DNA of 58,333 nucleotides, taken from positions 1 through 58,333 of the forward strand of contig JAGWPU010000035.1 of assembly GCA_028870355.1 (NCBI GenBank). Direction: 5' to 3'. The notes under the pieces were generated by a model. It ran no database searches, was not told the origin of the DNA, and saw only the letters and a program-made list of their open reading frames with translations. A program made the translations under genes and the position numbers. The number at the start of each line of letters is the position of its first letter. Within the stretch, counting starts at the first letter, position 1. The stretch is from Gammaproteobacteria bacterium (GTDB taxonomy: Bacteria; Pseudomonadota; Gammaproteobacteria; Steroidobacterales; Steroidobacteraceae). Shown here piece by piece: positions 16,654 through 24,282 of the stretch.

Positions 16654-17306
16654 GCCGGCTCCGGGCGCCCACCGTCGCCGCGATCGCACTGATCGCGGCG
16701 GCCGCCGCGTCGCTCGGCACCGCACCGACCCGCGCCGCACCGCCTCCCGCGACACCGCTCCCCGCGACACCGACCCTCGCGCCGGCCGCCGGGCCCCCGA
16801 CCGACGATCTCGCCGACGTGATGCGGTTGCTCGGCGCACGGACGCACCGCCGGGCGAGGTTTCGCGAACGGCAGGATCTCGCCGTCCTCGACCGACCGCT
16901 GGTCTCGACCGGCGAGTTGATCTACGACGCACCGGGACGGCTCGAGGAGCGCGTGCTCACGCCCCGCAGGGAAACCCTGATCGCGCAAGGCGATCGGCTC
17001 TCGGTCGAGCGCGACGGCCGGCGGCGGGTGTTCGAGTTGTCGCGCGCGACGGGATTCGCCGCGCTGATCGGCAGTCTGCGAGCGACCCTCGCCGGCGACG
17101 ACGCGGCGCTGCGACGCGACTTCGCGGTCGAATTCCACGGTGACCTCGCCCGATGGACGCTGCGCCTGACGCCGCGATCCGCGGCACTCGCGCGGCAGAT
17201 CGCCCGGATCCGGATCGACGGCACCCGCGGCGAACTGCGTCGCGTCGTGATCCGCTCGGCGAACGGCGACGCCTCGGTGATGCGGCTCACGGAGCCGGCG
17301 CGATGA
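16650..17306 (+). CDS. LolA-like outer-membrane lipoprotein carrier protein of the cluster
   Basis: 218 aa from GTG 16650 with GGAGG 4 bases upstream. A signal peptide (residues 1-28, ending TRAAP) leads to a Pro/Ala-rich spacer (about 30-50). A LolA-type half-barrel follows: RFRERQDLAVLDRPLVSTGELIYDAPGRLEE, then LTPRSAALARQIARIRIDGT and LRRVVIRSANGD. Such proteins in aryl polyene clusters are thought to carry the lipid-linked pigment through the periplasm, acting with the MMPL exporter encoded next. Confidence 0.85.
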   Translation: MSRLRAPTVAAIALIAAAAASLGTAPTRAAPPPATPLPATPTLAPAAGPPTDDLADVMRLLGARTHRRARFRERQDLAVLDRPLVSTGELIYDAPGRLEERVLTPRRETLIAQGDRLSVERDGRRRVFELSRATGFAALIGSLRATLAGDDAALRRDFAVEFHGDLARWTLRLTPRSAALARQIARIRIDGTRGELRRVVIRSANGDASVMRLTEPAR

Positions 17307-19645
17307 GCCGGCGCGACCGCGTGGTACTCGCGGTGTGGCTCGCGGTGCTCGTCGCCGCGGCGACGCTCGCGCTGCGCGCACGCTACGTCACGGATCTCTC
17401 GGCGCTGCTGCCGACCCGGCCCGCACCTGGGCAGCGTCTGCTCGGCGACCTGTTGCGCGACGGGCCCGCCGCGAAGACGATTCTCGCCGCAATCGAGGGC
17501 GGCAGCGCCGCGGATCGGGCAGGCGCGGCGCGCACACTGGTCGCACGCTCGCTCGCGTCCCGGGAATTTTCGACCGTCGACGACGGCGACCGGGCCGGAC
17601 TCGCTCGCGCGCAGCGGTTCGTGTTCGAGCATCGGTACGTGCTCGACGCCGCGGCCGCGGCGCACCTGTCCACGGCGCAGGCCCTGCATCGGGCGATCCG
17701 GCGCACGATCGAGGATCTCGCGACACCCGCGGGCCCCTGGCTCGTCCGGCTGCTGCCGCACGACCCGACCGGCGAAACCGCCCGCCTCGCCGAGCGCTGG
17801 ACCCCGGACGGCGGCCCGCCGCGGTGTGACGGCGTGTGGTGCTCGCGCTCGGGTGAGCGCGCGCTCCTGGTGCTGCGCACCCGGGCGGCCGGCTCCGACA
17901 CCGACGGGCAGGCGAACGCGATCGCGACGATTCGTGGGGCGTTCCGCACGATCGCCGGCCCGAACGGCCGCCTGCGGCTGCGGCTGAGCGGACCCCCGGT
18001 GTTCGCGGTGCAGGCGCGCGCGCGGATCGAGCGCAGCGCCGAACGGCTGTCGGTCATCGCCGGTGCCTGCGTCGTCGCACTGCTGCTCCTGGTGTACCGT
18101 TCGCCCGCCGCCGTGCTGCTCGGGCTGCTGCCGGTCGCGACCGCAGCGACGGTCGGCGTGGCCGCGGTCGCCGGGGTGTTCGGCGCGGTCCAGGGCATGA
18201 CGCTCGGCTTCGGTGTCACGCTGATCGGCGAGGCCGTCGACTACGCGATCTACTTCTTCCTGCAATCGGCCCATGCGGCCGATGCCTGGCGGCAGCGATA
18301 CTGGCCGACGATCCGGCTCGGTGCGTTGACCTCGATCTGCGGATTCGCCGCGTTGCTGCCGTCCGGGTTCCCCGGTCTCGAACAACTCGGCGTGTACTGC
18401 CTGTGCGGCCTCGCGGCCGCGGCGGCGACCACGCGCTACGTGCTGCCGCGTCTCGCAACCGGGTCGCTCGACGCACGCTCGGTCGCATCGCTCGGCGCGG
18501 CGCTGCGCCGCGCGCTGCCGGCGCCGCGGATCGGCGCCGCGCTCCTCGGCGGCCTCGCGGTCGCGTCGCTCGCGGTACTGCTGTTCGCACGCGGCGGCGC
18601 GTGGAGTCACGATCTGGCCGCGCTGAGCCCGGTACCGGCCGCCGAGCGCCGGTTCGACGGCGCGCTGCGCGCCGATCTCGGCGCGGCCGACGTGCGCGAC
18701 CTGGTGGTTGCGCAGGGTGCGGATCGCGAACGGGCGCTGCAGGCAGCCGAACGGGCCGCGCGATCGCTCCGGCGACTCGAGGCCGATCGCGTGATCGGCG
18801 GCTTCGACGACCCGGCGACGATCCTGCCGAGCCTCTCGGCGCAGCGCGCGCGGCAGCGTGCGCTGCCCGACGCACGCACCCTCGCCGCGCGCCTGCATCG
18901 CGCGCTCGTCGGCCTGCCGGTGCACGAGACGACGCTCGCGCCGTTCCTTGCCGACGTCGCGGCCGCCCGCGCGGCGCCACCGTTGACTCGCCGCGACCTC
19001 GACGGCACGCCGCTCGCGGCCGCGTTCGACGCGCTGCTGCTCCGTCGACGCGGTCGCTGGATCGCGTTGCTGCCGCTGCGCGCACCGCTCGTCGACGGCC
19101 GGCCGGGATCGATCGACCTCCCGCGGGTCCGGGAGGCCGTGTCCGGCCGCGCCGAGGCGATCGACCTCGAGGCCGATGCGAATGGCTTGTACGCGGTCTA
19201 CCTGCGAAATGCGCTGCGTGCGTCGGCGGTCGGCGTGTTCGCGATCACGGTCCTGCTCGCCGCCACGCTGCGCTCGGTCCGGCGGACGCTGCGCGTGCTC
19301 GCACCGCTCGCCGTCGCGGTCGGCGCCGTCGCCGCGGCACTCGCGCTCGCCGGGATCCGGCTGACGATCCTGCACCTGGTCGGGATGCTGCTGATCGTCG
19401 CGATCGGATCGAACTACGCATTGTTCTTCGTGCGGCACGGGGCGGACGATGACGGCGCGATCACGGGTTCGCTCGCGATCGCGAACGCGGCGACCGTGAT
19501 CGGCTTCGGACTGCTCGCGACGGCGCCGGTACCCGTGCTGCGCGATCTCGGCCTCACGGTCGCCCCGGGCGCACTGCTCGCGTTCCTGTGCTCGGCGCTG
19601 CTGGCGCCGACCGCGCCGGGCGCATCGGCACGGATCGGTCGATGA
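17303..19645 (+). CDS. MMPL/RND-type exporter of the aryl polyene cluster
   Basis: 780 aa from ATG 17303. It has the duplicated MMPL architecture: one helix, a large periplasmic domain and five helices, repeated. The first half keeps the helix motif GEAVDYAIYFF with the proton-relay Asp-Tyr; the second half has GSNYALFFVRHG without Asp. The first periplasmic loop begins TDLSALLPTRPAPGQ, typical of pigment exporters of this group. It probably flips or exports the polyene lipid toward the outer membrane with the LolA-like protein. Overlaps both neighbours by four bases. Confidence 0.92.
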   Translation: MSRRDRVVLAVWLAVLVAAATLALRARYVTDLSALLPTRPAPGQRLLGDLLRDGPAAKTILAAIEGGSAADRAGAARTLVARSLASREFSTVDDGDRAGLARAQRFVFEHRYVLDAAAAAHLSTAQALHRAIRRTIEDLATPAGPWLVRLLPHDPTGETARLAERWTPDGGPPRCDGVWCSRSGERALLVLRTRAAGSDTDGQANAIATIRGAFRTIAGPNGRLRLRLSGPPVFAVQARARIERSAERLSVIAGACVVALLLLVYRSPAAVLLGLLPVATAATVGVAAVAGVFGAVQGMTLGFGVTLIGEAVDYAIYFFLQSAHAADAWRQRYWPTIRLGALTSICGFAALLPSGFPGLEQLGVYCLCGLAAAAATTRYVLPRLATGSLDARSVASLGAALRRALPAPRIGAALLGGLAVASLAVLLFARGGAWSHDLAALSPVPAAERRFDGALRADLGAADVRDLVVAQGADRERALQAAERAARSLRRLEADRVIGGFDDPATILPSLSAQRARQRALPDARTLAARLHRALVGLPVHETTLAPFLADVAAARAAPPLTRRDLDGTPLAAAFDALLLRRRGRWIALLPLRAPLVDGRPGSIDLPRVREAVSGRAEAIDLEADANGLYAVYLRNALRASAVGVFAITVLLAATLRSVRRTLRVLAPLAVAVGAVAAALALAGIRLTILHLVGMLLIVAIGSNYALFFVRHGADDDGAITGSLAIANAATVIGFGLLATAPVPVLRDLGLTVAPGALLAFLCSALLAPTAPGASARIGR

Positions 19646-20238
19646 GACCCGTGCGGCTCCTGCCCGGGGTCAACGATCCGCCCGAGCGATTCCTCGAGGC
19701 GGGCTTCGAAGCCGCCGCGCGCGATCGAGGCGTGCCGTTTCGCTTCGAACTCCTGCGCTACGAGTTCGAGGACCTCGCCGACCCGCAGGCGATCGCGCGG
19801 CTCGAGGAGCGCGCGGTCGCAGGCAACGACGGCGACGCACCCGCGTGGCTCGTCGGTGTCTCGCTCGGCGGCTATCTCGCGCTGCAGTGCGCACGCCGCC
19901 GGCCCGACGCGATCGCCGGGGTGTGTCTGATCGCCCCCTACCTCGGTGGACGGGCACTGATCGACGAGATCGCGCGCGCGCCCGGGCTCGCGGCGTGGCA
20001 CCCCGGTGTCGCGGAATCGGAGGACGAGGACCGACGGCTCTGGCGATTCCTGAAGGAGCGGGCGGACGAGCTGTCGCTGTACCTCGGCGCCGGCGCCGCC
20101 GACCGCTTCGCGCGAGCCCACGCGTTGCTCGCACCGCGTCTGCCGCGCGGGCGGGTGCAGGTCGTCGATGGCGGCCACGACTGGACGACCTGGCGACGCA
20201 TCTGGGACGCGTTCCTCGACAGTGGACTGTGGCGATGA
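19642..20238 (+). CDS. Alpha/beta hydrolase, possible thioesterase role
   Basis: 198 aa from ATG 19642 overlapping the exporter stop. The nucleophile elbow is GVSLGGYLALQ, a candidate Asp lies in the middle segment and the catalytic His is in VVDGGHDW; YEFEDLADP near residue 40 also recurs in this group. Small hydrolases like this may serve as the thioesterase releasing the chain, since no hot-dog thioesterase is present in the cluster. Function is inferred from fold and place. Confidence 0.72.
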   Translation: MRPVRLLPGVNDPPERFLEAGFEAAARDRGVPFRFELLRYEFEDLADPQAIARLEERAVAGNDGDAPAWLVGVSLGGYLALQCARRRPDAIAGVCLIAPYLGGRALIDEIARAPGLAAWHPGVAESEDEDRRLWRFLKERADELSLYLGAGAADRFARAHALLAPRLPRGRVQVVDGGHDWTTWRRIWDAFLDSGLWR

Positions 20239-21086
20239 GCGAAGAGCGCCCGACCCGACGCCGCTGGATCCCGTCGCCGGCGATCCGCGCGTCGATGGGA
20301 CTGCACCTCGCCGCCGCCGCGGGGCTGATCGCGCGGCCGGCCGCGTGGCCGCTGGCGCTCGGCGCGATCGCCGCCGATCACGCGGTGCTCGCCGGGGCCG
20401 GCCTCTGGCCGCGGAGCCGCCTGCTCGGACCGAACTGGACCCGCCTGCCGGCCACCGCCGCCGCGCGCGGCGAGGTCGCGATCACGATCGACGACGGACC
20501 CGACCCCGACGCGACCCCCCCGATGCTCGATGCGCTCGCGCGCTTCGGCGTCGTCGCGACGTTCTTCTGCATCGGCGAGCGCGTCGCACGTCATCCGGAC
20601 CTCGTCCGGCGGATCGTGCGCGCCGGCCATGCGATCGAAAACCACAGCGACACCCACCGGCACACGTTTTCGCTGCTCGGACCGGCCGCGTTGCGCCGTG
20701 ACGTGGCGCAGGCGCAGACGCGGATCGCCGCGGTCGGCGGCACCGCGCCGGCGTTCTTCCGGGCGCCGGCCGGCTTGCGCAATCCACTGCTCGAGCCCGT
20801 GCTCGCGCGGCACGATCTGCGACTCGCGAGCTGGTCGCGCCGCGGCTTCGACACCGTGAGCCGGGATCCCGATCGCGTGCTCGAACGTCTGACGCGCGGC
20901 CTGCGCGGTGGCGAGATCCTGTTGCTGCACGACGGACACGCGGCGCGCGCGGCGAACGGTGCACCGATCGGTGCGCTCGTGCTGCCCCGCCTGCTCGAGG
21001 CCTTGCGCCGACGCGCGCTGATCCCGGTCACGCTGCGCGCGGCGCTCGAGCAGGAGCGCGGTCGAGTGCTCAGCGATCCGGGATAG
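20235..21086 (+). CDS. NodB-type polysaccharide deacetylase
   Basis: 283 aa. Two hydrophobic N-terminal helices (about 20-60) precede a NodB domain: catalytic Asp and first motif in ITIDDGPDPDATPP, metal-binding HSDTH, FFRAPAG, and the C-terminal LLLHDGH. All metal ligands are present. Located between the exporter/hydrolase and the ketosynthase genes, it may deacetylate an N-acetylated sugar that anchors the polyene, which would fit with the glycosyltransferase in the same cluster. Membrane-anchored, active site probably periplasmic. Confidence 0.85.
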   Translation: MSEERPTRRRWIPSPAIRASMGLHLAAAAGLIARPAAWPLALGAIAADHAVLAGAGLWPRSRLLGPNWTRLPATAAARGEVAITIDDGPDPDATPPMLDALARFGVVATFFCIGERVARHPDLVRRIVRAGHAIENHSDTHRHTFSLLGPAALRRDVAQAQTRIAAVGGTAPAFFRAPAGLRNPLLEPVLARHDLRLASWSRRGFDTVSRDPDRVLERLTRGLRGGEILLLHDGHAARAANGAPIGALVLPRLLEALRRRALIPVTLRAALEQERGRVLSDPG

Positions 21087-21095
21087 AATCGAGCG

Positions 21096-22304
21096 ATGGA
21101 TCCGACCCCCTGCGCCCCGCTCGTGCTCGCGGCGTTCACCGCGACCAGCGGCATCGGCGTCGGCAATGCGGCGACGCTCGCGTCGTTGCGGACGCAGCGC
21201 GGCGGCCTGCGGCCCTGCGACTTCGACGGCGCCGACGTGCCGACGTGGGTCGGCGCGGTCGACGCCGCCGGGGCACAGCCGTTGCCGCCCGAATGGCACC
21301 GCTACGATTGCCGCAACAATCGACTCGCGGAGCTCGCGCTGGGTCAGGACGGACTCCTCGAGCGGGTGCGCGCAGCCGCCGGACGGCATGGCCGGCAGCG
21401 CATCGGCGTATTCCTCGGAACGAGCACTTCCGGGATCCTCGAGACGGAACGGGCCTATCGCCGCCGCGAGCCGGCCGATGGGGCGCTGCCGCCGGACTTC
21501 GACTATCGCGGCACGCACAACGCATTCTCGACCGTCGATTACCTGCGCGGCCGCTGCGGCCTCGCGGGACCCGCGGCGACCGTCTGCGCGGCCTGCGCGT
21601 CGAGCGCGAAGGTGTTCGCGGTCGCGCGGCGCATGATTGCCGCGGACGTGATCGACGCGGCCCTCGTTGGCGGCGTGGATTCGCTGTGCCTGACGACCCT
21701 GTACGGCTTTCACTCGCTGCAGTTGCTCGCACCCGGCCCCTGCCGCCCGTTCGATGCCGCGCGGGACGGCTTGTCGATCGGCGAAGCCGCCGCGTTCGCA
21801 TTGCTCGAACGGGCGCCGTCGAGCCTGGATCCGGATGCGGTGCTGCTGCTCGGCACCGGCGAGTCGAGCGATGCCCACCACATGTCGACACCGCACCCGG
21901 AGGGGCTCGGGGCACGGATCGCGATCGAACGGGCGCTCGGCGACGCCCGGCTCGACGCCCAGGCGATCGACTACCTGAACCTCCACGGAACCGGCACCCC
22001 GAGCAATGACCGGGCGGAGAGCCGCGCGGTGCTCGCGACCTGCGGCGCCTCGGTCCCGTGCAGTTCGACCAAGGGCGCGACCGGGCACACGCTCGGCGCG
22101 GCCGGCGCGCTGGAAGCGGTGCTGAGCTCGCTGTGTCTGGGCGCGGGACTGCTGCCCGCGGGCCTCGGCACCGCGCAGGTCGACGCCGCGCTCGGCGTGA
22201 ATTACCTCACCGGCAACCGACCGGCACCGCTGCGTCGAGTCCTCAGCAACTCGTTCGGATTCGGCGGCGCGAACTGCTGTCTCGTGCTCGGGACGGCCGG
22301 ATGA
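21096..22304 (+). CDS. apeO: Beta-ketoacyl-ACP synthase (ApeO-like) of the aryl polyene pathway
   Basis: 402 aa, a full thiolase-fold condensing enzyme. Catalytic residues are intact: Cys in TVCAACASSAK, His in NLHGTGTPSND and His in TKGATGHTLGAAG. The C-terminal SFGFGGANCCLVL glycine motif is present. It should elongate the aryl starter with malonyl units as the active partner of the chain-length-factor-like protein encoded next. It is the only complete condensing enzyme in the cluster; most related clusters have a second one (ApeR). Confidence 0.92.
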   Translation: MDPTPCAPLVLAAFTATSGIGVGNAATLASLRTQRGGLRPCDFDGADVPTWVGAVDAAGAQPLPPEWHRYDCRNNRLAELALGQDGLLERVRAAAGRHGRQRIGVFLGTSTSGILETERAYRRREPADGALPPDFDYRGTHNAFSTVDYLRGRCGLAGPAATVCAACASSAKVFAVARRMIAADVIDAALVGGVDSLCLTTLYGFHSLQLLAPGPCRPFDAARDGLSIGEAAAFALLERAPSSLDPDAVLLLGTGESSDAHHMSTPHPEGLGARIAIERALGDARLDAQAIDYLNLHGTGTPSNDRAESRAVLATCGASVPCSSTKGATGHTLGAAGALEAVLSSLCLGAGLLPAGLGTAQVDAALGVNYLTGNRPAPLRRVLSNSFGFGGANCCLVLGTAG

Positions 22305-23098
22305 GTCTCGGCGCGTACGTCGAGGGCGTCGGGGTGCTCGGACCCGGCTTGCCCGACTGGCGGGAAGCCGCGCGGATCTTCCGCGACCCCGGCGCGTATC
22401 GGCCGACCGCGAGCGAGGTGCCGGCGCCGTCGATCCTCCCGGTCGCGGAGCGGCGACGCACCGGCCGCGTCGTTCGGCTCGCGCTCGCGGTCGCGCTCGA
22501 CGCGATTCGCGGCGCCGGGATCGACCCGGCACAGCTGCCGAGCGTGTTTGCGAGTTCCGGCGGCGACGGCGCGAACTGCCACGAGATCTGCACGGCGCTC
22601 GCCGAGCCGCCGCGCGAGCTGTCGCCGACCCGATTCACGAATTCCGTGCACAATCTCGTCGCCGGCTACTGGAGCATCGCCGTCGGGGCGATGCGGCCGT
22701 CGCAGACACTGTGCGCGTACGATGCGAGTTTCGCCGCCGGCCTGCTCGAGGCGCTCGTCGGCGTCGCGATCGAGCGCGAACCGGTGCTGCTCGTCGGGTA
22801 CGACGCGCCATACCCGCAGCCGCTGCACGCGACGCGACCGATCGCGGCCGAATTCGGCGTCGCGCTGGTGCTCGCGCCGCGCCCGACCGCCCGGAGCATC
22901 GCGCGGATCGACGCGAGCATCGCGGCGGGGGAGGCCCAGATCCTCGACGATGCGCCGCTGGAAGCGCTGCGGCGGGGCGCGCCGGCCGCGCGCAGCCTCC
23001 CGCTGCTCGCGGCACTCGCCCTCGGGATGCCGCGGGTGACGACGGTCGAATACCTGGATTCGGACGGTTTGCGCGTGCAGGTGAGTCCGTGCGACTAG
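22301..23098 (+). CDS. apeC: Chain-length-factor-like ketosynthase homologue (ApeC-like)
   Basis: 265 aa from ATG 22301, overlapping the ketosynthase stop. It is a half-length member of the ketosynthase superfamily with the segments FASSGGDGANCHEICTAL and FTNSVHNLVAGYWSIA. At the place of the active-site Cys the sequence is LCAYDASFAAG, with Asp instead of Cys, so it cannot condense. In the aryl polyene literature such a protein pairs with the active ketosynthase. Its position right after apeO fits a heterodimer. Confidence 0.85.
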   Translation: MSLGAYVEGVGVLGPGLPDWREAARIFRDPGAYRPTASEVPAPSILPVAERRRTGRVVRLALAVALDAIRGAGIDPAQLPSVFASSGGDGANCHEICTALAEPPRELSPTRFTNSVHNLVAGYWSIAVGAMRPSQTLCAYDASFAAGLLEALVGVAIEREPVLLVGYDAPYPQPLHATRPIAAEFGVALVLAPRPTARSIARIDASIAAGEAQILDDAPLEALRRGAPAARSLPLLAALALGMPRVTTVEYLDSDGLRVQVSPCD

Positions 23099-23553
23099 GT
23101 CGCGACGCCATCGCCCGCCGCGTGCCCCACACGGGCGCGATGTGCCTGCTCGATGAAGTCCTCGACTGGGACGCGCAGCGCCTCCGGTGCCGCAGCCACA
23201 GCCATCGGCACGGCGAGAACCCGCTGCGGGCCGGCGAGCGGCTCGGTGCCGCGTGCGCGGTCGAATACGCGGCGCAAGCGGCGGCCCTGCACGGTGCGCT
23301 GCTGCGCGAGGCGAACGACGGTGCGCCGTCGCGAGTCCCACCGGGACGGCTCGCGAGCGTCCGCGGTCTGCGCCTGCGGATCGCGCGGCTCGACGACGCG
23401 CCGCACGGCTTGCTCTGCGCCGTGAGGTTGCTCGCGAGCGACGCGAACGTCCGCCAATACGCGTTCGAGGTCGGCGGTGATCGCGCATCGCTGGCCTGGG
23501 TCGAGGGTCGGCTGGCGATCGTGACGGCACCCACGGGGGAAGCAAGCGGATGA
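23089..23553 (+). CDS. apeP: Hot-dog dehydratase subunit (ApeP-like)
   Basis: 154 aa from GTG 23089, with AGGTGA just upstream and a 10-base overlap with the previous gene. The FabZ-like N-terminal active-site segment is RVPHTGAMCLLDEV with the catalytic His, and the central helix ACAVEYAAQAAALHG carries Glu and Gln in the positions expected of hot-dog dehydratases. It probably pairs with the ApeI-like protein at 15368, which has Asp instead of Glu, so this subunit likely supplies the active site. Confidence 0.85.
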   Translation: MRLGRDAIARRVPHTGAMCLLDEVLDWDAQRLRCRSHSHRHGENPLRAGERLGAACAVEYAAQAAALHGALLREANDGAPSRVPPGRLASVRGLRLRIARLDDAPHGLLCAVRLLASDANVRQYAFEVGGDRASLAWVEGRLAIVTAPTGEASG

Positions 23554-24281
23554 ACGACATCGCACGGCGCGCGCTCGTCACCGGCGGGAGCGGCGCGATC
23601 GGCGCGGCGATCTGCCGGCGCCTCGCGGCTGCCGGCCGGGAGGTGTGGGTACACGCCCACCGCCATCTTGCCGCCGCGGAGTCGGTGGTCGCCGCGATCC
23701 GGGCCGATGGCGGCCAGGCTCACGCGATCGCGTTCGACGTGACCGACGCGGCCGCGAGCCGCGCAGCGCTCGAGCCGCTCGTCGAGGAGCATCCCGTGCA
23801 GATCCTGGTCAACAACGCCGGGGTCCACGACGACGCGCCGTTCGCCGGAATGAGCGCCGAGCAGTGGCACCGGGTGATCGACGTATCCCTGAACGGCTTC
23901 CATCACGTGACCCAGCCGGTGCTGTTGCCGATGATCCGCAGCCGCTGGGGGCGCATCGTGAACGTGACCTCGATTGCGGGGCTCCTCGGCAATCGAGGCC
24001 AGGTGAACTACGCGGCCGCGAAGGGCGCGTTGCACGCGGCGACCAAGGCGCTCTGCCTCGAGGTCGCGAGCCGCGGGATCACGGTGAACGCGGTCGCGCC
24101 GGGCGTGATCGCGACGCCGATGAGCGCCACGGCGTTCGACGAGGGCCGTATCGCGGCGCTGGTACCGATGAAGCGTGCGGGACGCGCGGACGAGGTCGCA
24201 AGCCTGGTCGGCTACCTGGCGTCCGACGAAGCCGCCTACGTGACGGGCCAGGTGATCGCGGTCGGCGGCGGGCTCGGCTGA
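23550..24281 (+). CDS. apeQ: 3-oxoacyl-ACP reductase (FabG/ApeQ-like)
   Basis: 243 aa, a classical short-chain dehydrogenase. The nucleotide-binding motif is TGGSGAIGAAI, with NNAG at about residue 90. Catalytic Ser lies in VTSIAGLLG, and Tyr and Lys in VNYAAAKGA. It ends QVIAVGGGLG like FabG. It reduces the keto group of the growing polyene. Last gene of the cluster; its stop is one base from the convergent fliK stop, with no terminator between them. Confidence 0.92.
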   Translation: MNDIARRALVTGGSGAIGAAICRRLAAAGREVWVHAHRHLAAAESVVAAIRADGGQAHAIAFDVTDAAASRAALEPLVEEHPVQILVNNAGVHDDAPFAGMSAEQWHRVIDVSLNGFHHVTQPVLLPMIRSRWGRIVNVTSIAGLLGNRGQVNYAAAKGALHAATKALCLEVASRGITVNAVAPGVIATPMSATAFDEGRIAALVPMKRAGRADEVASLVGYLASDEAAYVTGQVIAVGGGLG

Positions 24282-24282
24282 T

